Origin: Vibrio gallicus
GTDB taxonomy: Bacteria > Pseudomonadota > Gammaproteobacteria > Enterobacterales > Vibrionaceae
NCBI RefSeq assembly: GCF_024346875.1
Contig: NZ_AP024872.1
Coordinates: 248,001-312,000 of the forward strand
Length of the DNA stretch: 64,000 nucleotides
Direction: 5' to 3'
In this document: positions 39,273 through 48,668 of the stretch, one piece after another
Layout of the letters: every line of letters begins with the position of its first letter
How positions within the stretch are numbered: the first letter of the stretch is position 1
Made by a program: the position numbers and the translations under genes
Notes under the pieces: generated by a model
What the model saw: the letters and a program-made list of their open reading frames with translations, nothing else
Databases searched by the model: none
What the model was told of the DNA's origin: nothing

Positions 39273-41351
39273 ATGAGCAGTGATAAAGCACTTGATGCGA
39301 TCAGGAAGATGAAGCTGGAGAACGATACTTCAGCTGGTAACCTAGTAGACCTACTTCCTATCGAAGTTCAAAAACGTGACTTCGACCTATCATTCCTAGA
39401 TACCCTTAGTGAAGAGCGTCCACGCCTTCTCGTTCAAGGTAAAGATCTAGCTGATTTTCGTTCTAAAGTTCAAGCCGATGCGTCTTACTGCATGTTTGAT
39501 GATTTCTTCAACAACTCTACGAAGAAATTTATAGATACAGCACCGTACGAAGAGCCTCAAGCATACCCTGAAGAAACTGTAGGTAAAGCGTCTTTGTGGC
39601 GTCCTTACTGGCGTCAGATGTATGTTGATTGCCAGATGGCAATGAACGCAACTCGTAACCTGTCAATCGCAGGCGTAGTGAAAGAAGACCAAGAGTTAAT
39701 CCAAAAAGCGAAAGATTGGACTCTAAAACTTGCTACCTACGATCCAGACGGCGTAACTTCTCGTGGTTATAACGATGAAGCGGCTTTCCGTGTAGTTGCA
39801 GCTATGGCATGGGGTTATGACTGGCTAAATTCTTACTTCTCTGAAGAAGAACTAGCAATTGTTCGTGAAGCTCTTGTGACTCGTCTAGACGAAATCATGC
39901 ACCACCTGAAAGTGACCGTTGATCTACTGAACAACCCACTAAACAGCCACGGTGTTCGTTCTATTTCTTCTGCTATCATCCCAACGTGTATCGCGCTTTA
40001 CCACGATCACCCGAAAGCAGGCGAGTACATTGCATACGCACTAGAATACTACGCAGTACACTACCCACCATGGGGCGGTGAAGACGGTGGTTGGGCTGAA
40101 GGTCCTGACTACTGGAACACACAAACAGCATTCCTAGGTGAAGCATTTGACCTATTGAAAGCGTACTGTGGCGTAGATATGTTTAACAAAACATTCTACG
40201 AAAACACCGGTGACTTCCCACTATACTGCATGCCTGTTCACTCTAAGCGCGCAAGCTTCTGTGACCAGTCGTCAATCGGTGATTTCCCAGGTCTAAAACT
40301 GGCTTACAACATCAAGCACTATGCGGGTGTTAACCAAAAACCTGAGTACGTTTGGTACTACAACCAACTTAAAGGTCGTGATACTGAAGCTCATACTAAA
40401 TTCTACAACTTCGGTTGGTGGGACTTCGGTTATGATGATCTTCGCTTTAACGTTCTTTGGGATGCACCAGAAGAGAAAGCGCCATCAAACGATCCATTGT
40501 TGAAAGTATTCCCAATCACAGGTTGGGCTGCATTCCACAACAAGATGACTGAGCGTGATGAGCATATCCATATGGTGTTCAAGTGTTCTCCATTTGGTTC
40601 AATCAGCCACTCTCATGGTGACCAAAACGCATTCACACTGCATGCATTTGGTGAAACCCTAGCTTCAGTAACGGGTTACTACGGTGGTTTCGGTGTGGAT
40701 ATGCACACTAAATGGCGTCGTCACACCTTCTCTAAGAACCTGCCTCTATTCGGTGGCAAGGGTCAATATGGTGAGAACAAGAATACTAAGTTTGAAGGTC
40801 ACCAAGACCGTTACTGTATCGAAGCTGGTGGTAACATCACTGATTATGATACTGAATCAGACGTTAAATTTGTTGAAGGTGACGCAACATCTTCTTATAA
40901 GTTCTTTACTCCAGAAATCGAATCTTACAAACGTAAGGTATGGTTTGTGAAAGGTAAAGTCTTTGTAATGCAAGACAAAGCAAGCTTCACTGAAGAGAAA
41001 GACCTAACTTGGTTGATGCATACTACATTTGCAACTGAACCAGAAGCTAAGTCATTCACTATTCGTGGTGAGAACGCACATCTAGATGTTAAGTTCATCA
41101 ACGACAGTGCTGATAGCATCCAGTCTATTGTAAACGTTGAAGGCTTTGGTGAAGTAGACCCTTACGAATATGAAGGTCTAGAAATTCATCGCCATGTAGA
41201 AGCTGAATTTGCAGCTTCAAAACAACACAACATCCTAACGCTTCTTGTTCCAAACAAGAACGAAGGTCAACAAGTTGAGGTTTCTCACAAGCAAGTGGGT
41301 AACACTCTAGAACTGACCGTTGATGGTGAGACAGTAACTATTGAGCTATAA
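39273..41351 (+). CDS. PL15-like oligoalginate lyase (heparinase II/III fold)
   Basis: The 692-residue protein has no signal peptide, so it is cytoplasmic. The N-terminal part is an alpha/alpha-toroid with GGEDGGWAEGPDYWNTQTAF around residue 270. The C-terminal heparinase II/III-like beta-sandwich carries HSHGDQNAFTLHAFGE, with His446 and His448. PL15 enzymes cut alginate oligomers exolytically to unsaturated monouronate. Family placement (PL15 versus other heparinase-fold lyases) is from general resemblance and context. Codon use is strongly biased, as in highly expressed genes. It has its own promoter region with CRP-like and TTGTATTACAA sites and a strong terminator. Confidence 0.82.
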   Translation: MSSDKALDAIRKMKLENDTSAGNLVDLLPIEVQKRDFDLSFLDTLSEERPRLLVQGKDLADFRSKVQADASYCMFDDFFNNSTKKFIDTAPYEEPQAYPEETVGKASLWRPYWRQMYVDCQMAMNATRNLSIAGVVKEDQELIQKAKDWTLKLATYDPDGVTSRGYNDEAAFRVVAAMAWGYDWLNSYFSEEELAIVREALVTRLDEIMHHLKVTVDLLNNPLNSHGVRSISSAIIPTCIALYHDHPKAGEYIAYALEYYAVHYPPWGGEDGGWAEGPDYWNTQTAFLGEAFDLLKAYCGVDMFNKTFYENTGDFPLYCMPVHSKRASFCDQSSIGDFPGLKLAYNIKHYAGVNQKPEYVWYYNQLKGRDTEAHTKFYNFGWWDFGYDDLRFNVLWDAPEEKAPSNDPLLKVFPITGWAAFHNKMTERDEHIHMVFKCSPFGSISHSHGDQNAFTLHAFGETLASVTGYYGGFGVDMHTKWRRHTFSKNLPLFGGKGQYGENKNTKFEGHQDRYCIEAGGNITDYDTESDVKFVEGDATSSYKFFTPEIESYKRKVWFVKGKVFVMQDKASFTEEKDLTWLMHTTFATEPEAKSFTIRGENAHLDVKFINDSADSIQSIVNVEGFGEVDPYEYEGLEIHRHVEAEFAASKQHNILTLLVPNKNEGQQVEVSHKQVGNTLELTVDGETVTIEL

Positions 41352-41373
41352 GCTTTAATAAAATCGACTGTAA

Positions 41374-41400
41374 AAGGCCCCATTCTTTGAATGGGGCCTT
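41374..41400 (+). terminator. Terminator after the PL15 gene
   Basis: Perfect 12-bp stem AAGGCCCCATTC / GAATGGGGCCTT with a TTT loop and a following run of T. Confidence 0.93.
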
Positions 41401-41439
41401 TTTTTTGGTGAATTGGTGTAGTGGCGATGTAGCTAGGTA

Positions 41440-42100
41440 GCGATGTATCGATGTGTCGATGATGCAATCCATAGGATCATAGAACCAAAGCGCCACAGAA
41501 CCGCACCTCCATGCCGGTAGTCTTTTAAGCCGGCATCTGTGATCTCTCAGGTTCAATAAAAACACACACTGAATTGCGCGTCGAGCGTCTACAGATCCCC
41601 GCCTACGCGGGGACGACGATACAAAGGCGTGTCGGTGAATCGATGTGTCGATGATGCAATCCACAGGGTCATAGAACCAAAGCGCCACAGAACCGCACCT
41701 CCATGCCTGTAGTCTTTTAAGCCGGCATCTGTGATCTCTCGGGTTTAATAAAAACAACACACTGAATTGCGCGTCGAGTGTCTACAGATCCCCGCCTGCG
41801 CGGGGACGACGGTGGAGGAAGGGCGTATCGATGAATCAATCCATAGGATAATAGAACCAAAGCGCCGCAGAACCGCACCTCCATGCCTGTAGTCTTTTAA
41901 GCCGGCATCTGTGATCTCTCGGGTTTAATAAAAACAACACACTGAATTGCTCGTCGAGTGTCTACAGATCCCCGCCTACGCGGGGACGACGGTGGTGGAA
42001 GGGCGTACCGATGAATCGATGTGTCGATGATGTAATCCATAGGGCCATAGAACCAAAGCGCCACAGAACCGCCCCTCAAGTGTCTACAAGATCCCCACCA
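41440..42100. repeat. Non-coding tandem array, ~3.5 units of ~180-196 bp
   Basis: The landmark AGAACCAAAGCGCC recurs at 41481, 41673, 41853 and 42049, giving spacings of 192, 180 and 196. Each full unit holds a hairpin around GCCGG...CCGGC, a constant block ACTGAATTGC, and a second hairpin CCCCGC-CTRC-GCGGGG at 41597-41612, 41790-41805 and 41970-41985. The fourth unit is cut off after ATCCCCACC. Length differences come mainly from variable numbers of TCGATG-like words. Units two and three are almost identical, so duplication is recent. Open frames through it only translate the repeat. The array fills the gap between the converging PL15 and symporter genes. Confidence 0.88.
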
Positions 42101-42106
42101 ATAAAA

Positions 42107-42131
42107 AAGCCCCAGCATATAGCTGGGGCTT
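42107..42131 (-). terminator. Terminator of the symporter gene
   Basis: AAGCCCCAGC / GCTGGGGCTT stem, with a run of A on the left (T in the gene direction). Confidence 0.9.
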
Positions 42132-42155
42132 AGAGTAATTAAATACAATATTTAA

Positions 42156-43907
42156 TTATGCGATTTGTTTTTGACCACTTTTTGACGCATTTACAAGTAG
42201 AATACCTACTGAAAGTACGATTGAACCACAAAGTAGGAACAACAAGCGACCTGTTGGTTCATTTGGAATCAATGCCATTGCAAGGATACCGAAGCCAGCA
42301 ATACAGATCAGACGGCCAAGCATTGAACGCTGTGCTGTATCCAAGTTTTGTTGCTCTTCGCCTTCTGAAATAACAGGTGTATTCCAGTTCTTGAATAGGC
42401 GGTTGACTTCAGCTTCACGTTCTTGAGTAAGTCCTTTGTAGAACAATGTTGTTGCAACAAAGAAGCCACCCGTAAAGATAACGTGTGCACCAAGAATCAA
42501 GCCAACTTTAAGGTCGCTCCACTCACGTGATGTAAGAGCTTGGTCTAAGCCAAATAGGTGCTCGATATCGTGTGCTGTGATAGCAAGACCGAATATGTAT
42601 GAAACTACACCACCAACAATCAGTGTTACCCAACCAGCCCAGTCTGGAGTCTTACGAATCCACATGCCAAGTAGGATAGGGATAAGCATAGGGAAGCCGA
42701 TTAGTGCGCCTACGTTAAGTACGATATCAAATAGGCTTAGATGGCGTAGTGAGTTGATAAACAAACCGATGCCGATAATGATAAGCGCTAAAACAACCGT
42801 GGTGATCTTACTTACAATCATCAGTTCTTTTTGTGATGCTTGAGGTCGTAGGATAGGTGAGTAGAAGTTCATTACAAATACACCTGCATTACGGTTCAAG
42901 CCTGAATCCATAGAAGACATAGTTGCAGCGAACATCGCTGACATTAGAAGACCTACCATACCAGCAGGCATGACTTTTTGTACGAAGGCTAAGTAAGCAG
43001 CATCACCCGCTTTATCACCCATAGAAGCGAATTGTCCAGCAAAGTCAGGCATAAATGCAGCTACATACCATGGTGGTAGGAACCAGATTAGTGGGCCAAC
43101 TACCATTAGGATACAAGCTAAGCCAGCAGCTTTGCGAGCATTGGCACTGTCTTTTGCACAAAGATAGCGATATGCATTGATACTGTTGTTCATCACGCCA
43201 AATTGCTTAACGAAGATAAACACAACCCATAGTACGAAAATACTTACGTAGTTTAGGTTATTACCTAGCATAAAGTCGCCGTGGAAGTTTGACACGATAT
43301 TGCCAACACCACCGCCTTGGAAGTAGGCCGCGATTGCACAAGTAATAGTTACCGCCATGATAACTAACATTTGCACAAAGTCAGAAGCAACAACCGCCCA
43401 AGAACCACCAGTAACAGACATTAGCATCAATACTAAACCAGTAATGATGATAGTTTGTTCCATTGGGATGTTGAACACTGCTGCTACAAAGATAGCCAGA
43501 CCATTTAGCCAAATACCAGCAGAGATGATGCTATCAGGCATACTTGCCCATGTGAAAAACTGCTCGGAGGTTTTACCAAAGCGCTGGCGAATAACTTCGA
43601 TGCCTGTGATTACACGTAACTGACGGAACTTAGGTGCGAAATACATGTAGTTACAGAAGTAACCAAATGCGTTAGCTAAGAATAGGATTACAACAACAAA
43701 ACCGTCGCTGAATGCGCGTCCTGCAGCTCCCGTAAACGTCCATGCTGAAAACTGCGTCATGAAGGCGGTTGCACCTACCATCCACCACAGCATTTTACCG
43801 CCCCCTCTAAAGTAATCACTGGTAGAGGTCGTAAACTTCCTAAACATCCAGCCTATGGCCATCAAGAAAAAGAAGTAGGCGAGAACAACAAAGGTATCAA
43901 TAGTCAT
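42156..43907 (-). CDS. Sodium:solute symporter, probable oligoalginate importer
   Basis: The 583-residue protein has about 13-14 hydrophobic segments and the SSS-family pattern GGGKMLWWMVGATAFMTQFSAWTFTGAAG near residue 40 and SAMFAATMSSMDSGLN around residue 330. Its position beside lyases and kdgK/eda points to uptake of short alginate oligomers or unsaturated uronate by Na+ coupling; this is an inference from context. It has its own promoter, with two TTGTA-N-TACAA boxes and a CRP-like site, because the eda terminator lies between it and the upstream genes. Confidence 0.85.
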   Translation of the reverse strand: MTIDTFVVLAYFFFLMAIGWMFRKFTTSTSDYFRGGGKMLWWMVGATAFMTQFSAWTFTGAAGRAFSDGFVVVILFLANAFGYFCNYMYFAPKFRQLRVITGIEVIRQRFGKTSEQFFTWASMPDSIISAGIWLNGLAIFVAAVFNIPMEQTIIITGLVLMLMSVTGGSWAVVASDFVQMLVIMAVTITCAIAAYFQGGGVGNIVSNFHGDFMLGNNLNYVSIFVLWVVFIFVKQFGVMNNSINAYRYLCAKDSANARKAAGLACILMVVGPLIWFLPPWYVAAFMPDFAGQFASMGDKAGDAAYLAFVQKVMPAGMVGLLMSAMFAATMSSMDSGLNRNAGVFVMNFYSPILRPQASQKELMIVSKITTVVLALIIIGIGLFINSLRHLSLFDIVLNVGALIGFPMLIPILLGMWIRKTPDWAGWVTLIVGGVVSYIFGLAITAHDIEHLFGLDQALTSREWSDLKVGLILGAHVIFTGGFFVATTLFYKGLTQEREAEVNRLFKNWNTPVISEGEEQQNLDTAQRSMLGRLICIAGFGILAMALIPNEPTGRLLFLLCGSIVLSVGILLVNASKSGQKQIA

Positions 43908-43968
43908 TTTATAGCCTTTAATAGATTAACTAATACTGCCGACAAGATTAGCCTGTTTTCCACTTTAA

Positions 43969-43979
43969 TTGTACTACAA
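43969..43979. promoter_or_regulatory. TTGTACTACAA box upstream of the symporter gene
   Basis: Core of a perfect 13-bp palindrome ATTGTA-C-TACAAT, 62 bp before the symporter start. Same motif as before the PL15 gene. Confidence 0.6.
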
Positions 43980-43990
43980 TATGGAATTTT

Positions 43991-44006
43991 AGTGATCTGG
44001 CGCACA
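43991..44006. promoter_or_regulatory. CRP-like site upstream of the symporter gene
   Basis: AGTGA-N6-GCACA matches eight of ten CRP half-site positions. It lies 12 bp beyond the TTGTACTACAA box. Confidence 0.4.
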
Positions 44007-44122
44007 TTATGAAAAACAACCCTAAATCGGTAACTTAATCTTTGAAAATCAATAAGTTAGTGGGCATTTTTATGTTTTTATGTCTAGTTTTGGTGTTTTT
44101 ATAGTTTCAAGTGATGATTTTT

Positions 44123-44133
44123 TTGTAATACAA
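44123..44133. promoter_or_regulatory. Second TTGTAATACAA box in the eda-symporter gap
   Basis: Perfect TTGTA-A-TACAA, 154 bp upstream of the first copy. A remote second operator would permit looping, but its role is inferred. Confidence 0.5.
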
Positions 44134-44192
44134 CACTATAAATGGGGGTATCTGCATCCGATCTGAAACACGATATTTTTTACACCAATAAA

Positions 44193-44217
44193 AAAAGCGA
44201 GCACAAGGCTCGCTTTT
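44193..44217 (-). terminator. Terminator after eda
   Basis: AAAAGCGAGC / GCTCGCTTTT stem with a 5-base loop and A-run on the left. It ends the kdgF-kdgK-eda unit. Confidence 0.9.
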
Positions 44218-44238
44218 AAATTAGGTTAGAATTGCTAA

Positions 44239-44862
44239 TTATGCAACGTGGCTTACCGCATCACGTACAAGAGCACCAAGCTCTTCCCACTTGCCTTCGT
44301 CCATTAGCTTAGTTGGAACCATCCAAGTACCACCACACGCAAGTACTGCTGGGATGCTTAGATATTCGTCAACATTTTTCAAGCTAACGCCGCCAGTAGG
44401 CATGAAGTTTACAGGGTAAACTGCAGTTAGGGCTTTAAGCATTGGAACGCCACCTGATGGTTCAGCAGGGAAGAATTTAAGAGTACGTAGACCCATTTCC
44501 ATTGCTTGTTCAACTAGGCTTGGGCTGTTAACGCCAGGTACGATAGCAACGCCTTTGTCTTGGCAGTACTGAACAGTACGTGGGTTGAAACCAGGGCTTA
44601 CGATGAAGTCAACGCCAGCATCGATAGAAGCATCAACTTGCTCGTTAGTAAGAACAGTACCAGAACCAATTAGCATTTCTGGGAATTCTTTACGCATAAC
44701 GCGAATCGCTTCGATAGCACACTCAGTACGTAGTGTAATTTCTGCACAAGGCATGCCATTCTCAACTAGCGCACGACCTAGAGGAATTGCATCTTCAACG
44801 CGATTGATAGCGATTACTGGAATAACCTTAAGGCTGGCTAGTTTATCGTTTAGAGTTGTCAT
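44239..44862 (-). CDS. eda: 2-keto-3-deoxy-6-phosphogluconate aldolase
   Basis: The 207-residue class I aldolase has the Schiff-base lysine Lys129 in LRTLKFFPAEPSGG and catalytic Glu41 in EITLRT. It splits KDPG into pyruvate and glyceraldehyde-3-phosphate. It is the third gene of the unit kdgF-kdgK-eda, starting 54 bases after kdgK, and is followed by a strong terminator. In this locus it serves the last step of alginate monomer breakdown; a second housekeeping eda elsewhere is likely. Confidence 0.95.
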   Translation of the reverse strand: MTTLNDKLASLKVIPVIAINRVEDAIPLGRALVENGMPCAEITLRTECAIEAIRVMRKEFPEMLIGSGTVLTNEQVDASIDAGVDFIVSPGFNPRTVQYCQDKGVAIVPGVNSPSLVEQAMEMGLRTLKFFPAEPSGGVPMLKALTAVYPVNFMPTGGVSLKNVDEYLSIPAVLACGGTWMVPTKLMDEGKWEELGALVRDAVSHVA

Positions 44863-44916
44863 GTTTTATCTCATCATTGTTGAAAATCAGCCATAGTATT
44901 GGCTGATTCATAATAT

Positions 44917-45840
44917 TTATAAAGAAAGTTCCGGCATAGCTTCAGCTGGAATAATTGCACCAGAATATTGAATCACAGTACCTGCTACAGCATGCCCAGC
45001 CGCAGCAGCTTCTTGAGCTGTTCCGCCACATAGACGTTTAGCTAGGAATCCAGCACTGAAAGAATCGCCAGCTGCAGTTGTATCAACAACGTTGTTGATA
45101 ACGTTTGCAGAAACATAGTTCGCATTGTCGCCATCTACAACCAAGCACTCTTTGCCGCCACGCTTAATAATAAGCTCTTTAACGCCAGCACCAGTGGTAC
45201 GTTCAATACACTGCTCGACGTGCTCATCACCGTATAGGTCTTGCTCATCGTCAAATGTAAGAAGGGCAGTATCTGTGTAAGATAACATTTTTAGATACCA
45301 CTTCTGAGCAACTTCTTGGCTTTCCCAAAGTTTTGGACGGTAATTGTTATCAAAGAACACTTTACCAGAGAAGCTTTCAAGTAACTTGAACAGTTCGTTG
45401 CGACCGTTTTCTGTAAGGATTGCAAGGGTGATGCCTGTTAAATATATCGCATCATAGCCATTTAGCTTTTCAAGCAACGCAGCTGACTCAGCATGGTCAA
45501 ACATAAATTTAGCAGCGGCGTCGTTTCTCCAGTAATGGAAGCTACGCTCACCTGTATCATCTGTTTCAATGTAATAAAGGCCAGGCTGCTTATCATCACG
45601 GAGGCTGATTAGACTAGTGTCAATCTTCTCTGCAGACCATTTATTCAACATATCGGCGCTAAATGGGTCTTGGCCTAATGCGGTCACATAACTTGTTTTG
45701 ATTCCATGACTATTTGTTAGTCGAGAAAGGTACAAAGCTGTGTTTAATGTGTCGCCACCAAATGCTTGTTTAAGCAATTCACCTTTCTGCTGAAGTTCAA
45801 CCATGCATTCGCCAATGATGGCAATGTTTAATGATGTCAT
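44917..45840 (-). CDS. kdgK: 2-keto-3-deoxygluconate kinase
   Basis: The 307-residue PfkB/ribokinase-family kinase has an N-terminal GGDTLNTALYLSRL motif and the C-terminal signature DTTAAGDSFSAGFLAKRL (~residues 244-261) with the catalytic Asp. It phosphorylates KDG to KDPG for Eda. The gene begins 30 bases after kdgF and precedes eda, so all three are probably one transcript. GGAAAGA precedes the ATG. Confidence 0.93.
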   Translation of the reverse strand: MTSLNIAIIGECMVELQQKGELLKQAFGGDTLNTALYLSRLTNSHGIKTSYVTALGQDPFSADMLNKWSAEKIDTSLISLRDDKQPGLYYIETDDTGERSFHYWRNDAAAKFMFDHAESAALLEKLNGYDAIYLTGITLAILTENGRNELFKLLESFSGKVFFDNNYRPKLWESQEVAQKWYLKMLSYTDTALLTFDDEQDLYGDEHVEQCIERTTGAGVKELIIKRGGKECLVVDGDNANYVSANVINNVVDTTAAGDSFSAGFLAKRLCGGTAQEAAAAGHAVAGTVIQYSGAIIPAEAMPELSL

Positions 45841-45869
45841 ATTCTTTCCAAAGCCTTATGGCTGAATAA

Positions 45870-46205
45870 TTATTTGAGAAAATCTTCACGAGCAGGTGAG
45901 AAGCAATCAAGTAGAACACTACCTTCTTCTAATGCAACTGCGCCGTGTTTGAAATGTTTTGGAGCAATGTAAGCATCACCCGCTTTGAGAATTTTCTTCT
46001 CACCTTCAATTTCCGCTTCGAAACTACCGCAAACAACGTAGCCGATTTGGTCATGAATTTCATGGCTGTGGACCGCACCAATCGCACCTTTTTCAAAACG
46101 AACGTGAACGGCCATTAGGTCTTCAGTATAACCGACGATTTTTCGTGATACGCCTTCACCGAGATCTTCCCATGGATTATCGTCTGCAACAAAGAATGGA
46201 TTCAT
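45870..46205 (-). CDS. kdgF: KdgF-type cupin, unsaturated uronate ring-opening enzyme
   Basis: The 111-residue cupin has all metal ligands at the expected places: His46, His48, Gln53 and His87 (HSHEIHDQ and FKHGA). The catalytic-side pattern DCFSPARED lies at the C-terminus. KdgF speeds conversion of 4,5-unsaturated uronate monomers to the linear keto form. I start at 46205 behind GAGGAAAACAC; an in-frame start at 46232 has no such site and spoils the numbering match. It is first in the kdgF-kdgK-eda unit and divergent from the PL17 genes. Confidence 0.92.
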   Translation of the reverse strand: MNPFFVADDNPWEDLGEGVSRKIVGYTEDLMAVHVRFEKGAIGAVHSHEIHDQIGYVVCGSFEAEIEGEKKILKAGDAYIAPKHFKHGAVALEEGSVLLDCFSPAREDFLK

Positions 46206-46275
46206 TGTGTTTTCCTCAACTAAAATTGCCAAATTAAAAATTGTTTCTATCCTAAGAATAGTTGAAACAGCCTAT

Positions 46276-46286
46276 TTGTCATACCA
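46276..46286. promoter_or_regulatory. TTGTCATACCA variant box upstream of kdgF
   Basis: Shares TATTTGTCATAC with the porin boxes (TTGTCATACAT) and lies 71 bp before the kdgF start in the divergent kdgF/PL17 region. Confidence 0.45.
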
Positions 46287-46300
46287 TAAGTTTAAAAATG

Positions 46301-46316
46301 TGTGACATAGGTCAAT
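46301..46316. promoter_or_regulatory. CRP-like site in the kdgF/PL17 divergent promoter
   Basis: TGTGA-N6-TCAAT has one perfect half-site and one partial half-site. It lies between the two candidate GntR boxes of this region. Confidence 0.4.
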
Positions 46317-46454
46317 TGTCACCAATGAAAACTTACATTTATTAGCGGCTCAACGCCAATCAAAGCTTGTTTTATACTATAGACTTATTATAGCTATAAA
46401 ATTTTGTGATTTTTCTCATTGTTTTGTTCTGTTAAAGTAGGATTATTACTCGTA

Positions 46455-46465
46455 TTGTATTACTT
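46455..46465. promoter_or_regulatory. TTGTATTACTT partial box upstream of the PL17 genes
   Basis: Matches TTGTATTACAA at nine of eleven positions and sits 47 bp before the first PL17 start. Together with 46276-46286 it would let one regulator cover both divergent units. Confidence 0.45.
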
Positions 46466-46511
46466 TATGCCTGTTATGAACAAATTCTGCGCCAGATTAG
46501 GGTGAAACGAG

Positions 46512-48668
46512 ATGACGACACAACCAGTTCTACTATCTAAACAAGAAATTGAATTATTGCGTAATGAAGTTGGGCGTTCAACGTTGATGGGAAAATCCAT
46601 TGCGAAGAATGTAGCTGAACTAGAAGGCTTTATGAACCTGCCTCTTGAGGTTCCAGGGCACGGTGATGGTGGTAGCTACGAGCACAACCGTCATAAAGAA
46701 AATTACACTTACATGAACATTGCAGGTCGTCTTTTCCTTATCACCCAACAGCAAAAATACGCTGATTTTGTCATCGCATTACTCGAAGAATACGCCGATA
46801 AATACCTAGAGCTAGGCTTCCAAGTTCAGAAGAATACTAATCCAACCGGTCGCATTTTCCATCAGATCCTCAACGAGCATGGCTGGTTGTTGTTCACCAG
46901 TATTGCTTACTCATGTGTTGCTTCAGCTATGTCTGAGCAACAGCGCCAACGCATTATTGATCGCATTTTCATGCCTATGATAGAGATGAGCATCGAAAAA
47001 TACTCGCATCGCTTTGACCACATCCATAACCACGGTGTATGGGCGGTTGCCGCCGTAGGTGCGTGTGCTGTCGCAATCGGCAAGCCAGAATATTTAGAGA
47101 TGGCGGTTTACGGTAAAGACCGCGACGCTTCAAGTGGCTTTTTAGACCAAGTATCTAACCTATTTGCACCGTCGGGCTACTATTTAGAAGGCCCTTATTA
47201 CTCGCGCTTTACTATTCGCCCACTGGTTCTACTGGCTGAGATTATCCATCGCCACATGCCAGAGGTCGATATCTACAGCTACAAAGAGGGCGTAGTAGGA
47301 AATACGGTTCAAGCATTGCTTGCGTCAGCCTATCCAAACGGCGTCTTCCCTGCGATGAATGATGCCTCTCAAAGCATGAGTATCGCGGATATGGGGGTAC
47401 AGGTTGCAGTAAGTATTTACGGTGCTCACTATGAACTTGACGACAATATTCTTGGTATGGCAAAAATCCAAGATAGTGTTTGGATGCATCCATGTGGTCT
47501 TAAATTATCTCAAGCATATGAAAAGGCATCTCAAGAGCGTAAGATTGGTCTTCCAAATTGGCCAAGCATGGAGCTAAATGAAGGGCCAGATGGCGACCAA
47601 GGCGCGCAAGGCTTTATCAGAGTACAAGATAACAGTGGTGATGTATCCCAACTGGTCATGAACTATGGTATGCATGGTATGGGACACGGCCACTTTGATA
47701 CCTTAGGTATTAGCTATTTCAACCGTGGCCAAGAGGTGTTGCGTGAATATGGTTTTGCTCGTTGGGTAAATGTTGAGCCCAAGTTTGGTGGACGTTATCT
47801 TGCGGAAAACCCATCCTATGCGCGCCAAACTATCGCCCATAACAGTATTACTATTGATGAAACCTGCCAGAATTACTTTGATGTAGAGCGTGCTGATTCA
47901 GTAAGTGGTACACCGCATTTCTTCCAAGTAGATGATGATGCATTGAAGGGCATGAGCGCATTTGCTAATCAGCACTATGATGGCTTTGATTTGCAGCGCA
48001 GCGTGTTCCTACTTACACTTGCAGAGCTTGAAGCTCCACTGTTAATTGATCTTTACAGAATAAAGGGTGAGGGTGAGCATCAATATGATTACTCACATCA
48101 ATACCAAGGTCAGATTATCCGTACTAACTTTGAGTATGAAAGCTATACGGAGCTTAATACATTGGGCTCTGATGCCGGCTATCAACACTTGTGGAAGGTA
48201 GCGTCTGGTGAAGTAAGCGATACAGCTCTAGTTAGCTGGCTACAAAATAACACCTATTACACTTGGCTAGGTACAAGCTCGAATGATAATGGTGAGGTTA
48301 TATTTACTCGCACCGGGGCTAATGACCCTAGCTTTAACCTGCGCAGTGAACCAGGATTTTTGTTACGCAGTAAGGGCGAAAGCAGTTTGTTTGCGTCAGT
48401 AGTCGAGACTCACGGTTACTTTAATGAAGAGTTTGAGCAATCTGTAAACGCTCGTGGAAAGGTTAAGAATATCAAAGTATTGGGTCATACCGATACTGCG
48501 TCTGCAGTGCAAATTGAAACAGAAAATTCTGTGGTTATCTTGTTACTCAGCAATCAAGCGAGCGTCACCAAAGAGAGTGACAATCAACTAGTTATTAATG
48601 ACAAAATTTACAATTGGAAAGGCTTCTATTCAATGGAAGTCCAAGCTATCCCTCAGGAGACACTTTAA
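46512..48668 (+). CDS. PL17 exolytic oligoalginate lyase, copy 1
   Basis: The 718-residue protein has no signal peptide. It has the PL17 active-site Asn173-His174 in HIHNHGVWAVAAVGA and a Tyr pair in GPYYSRF (Tyr229/Tyr230). A C-terminal heparinase II/III-like domain contains GHGHFDTLGISYFNRGQEVL and NSITIDE. PL17 enzymes release unsaturated uronate monomers from oligoalginate ends in the cytoplasm. It precedes a second PL17 gene with a one-base overlap, so the two are co-translated. The proteins clearly share an ancestor, but this copy uses many rare-type codons (TTA, TTG, AGT), unlike copy 2. Confidence 0.92.
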   Translation: MTTQPVLLSKQEIELLRNEVGRSTLMGKSIAKNVAELEGFMNLPLEVPGHGDGGSYEHNRHKENYTYMNIAGRLFLITQQQKYADFVIALLEEYADKYLELGFQVQKNTNPTGRIFHQILNEHGWLLFTSIAYSCVASAMSEQQRQRIIDRIFMPMIEMSIEKYSHRFDHIHNHGVWAVAAVGACAVAIGKPEYLEMAVYGKDRDASSGFLDQVSNLFAPSGYYLEGPYYSRFTIRPLVLLAEIIHRHMPEVDIYSYKEGVVGNTVQALLASAYPNGVFPAMNDASQSMSIADMGVQVAVSIYGAHYELDDNILGMAKIQDSVWMHPCGLKLSQAYEKASQERKIGLPNWPSMELNEGPDGDQGAQGFIRVQDNSGDVSQLVMNYGMHGMGHGHFDTLGISYFNRGQEVLREYGFARWVNVEPKFGGRYLAENPSYARQTIAHNSITIDETCQNYFDVERADSVSGTPHFFQVDDDALKGMSAFANQHYDGFDLQRSVFLLTLAELEAPLLIDLYRIKGEGEHQYDYSHQYQGQIIRTNFEYESYTELNTLGSDAGYQHLWKVASGEVSDTALVSWLQNNTYYTWLGTSSNDNGEVIFTRTGANDPSFNLRSEPGFLLRSKGESSLFASVVETHGYFNEEFEQSVNARGKVKNIKVLGHTDTASAVQIETENSVVILLLSNQASVTKESDNQLVINDKIYNWKGFYSMEVQAIPQETL

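Noticed and set aside
41440..42100. CRISPR array or integron attC (VCR) cluster
   Set aside because: Units are ~180-196 bp, adjacent and nearly identical throughout, without short constant repeats separated by unique spacers. No GTTRRRY-type core sites or cassette genes were seen.
41338..42148. Reverse-strand open frames of 83-140 codons inside the array
   Set aside because: They only translate the tandem repeat (the same RCGSVALWFYDP phrase repeats) and have no ribosome sites or family pattern.
48614..48667. Longer start for the second PL17 protein
   Set aside because: It would overlap the upstream gene by 54 bases. ATG at 48668 has an AGGAGA site and the paralogue's N-terminal length.
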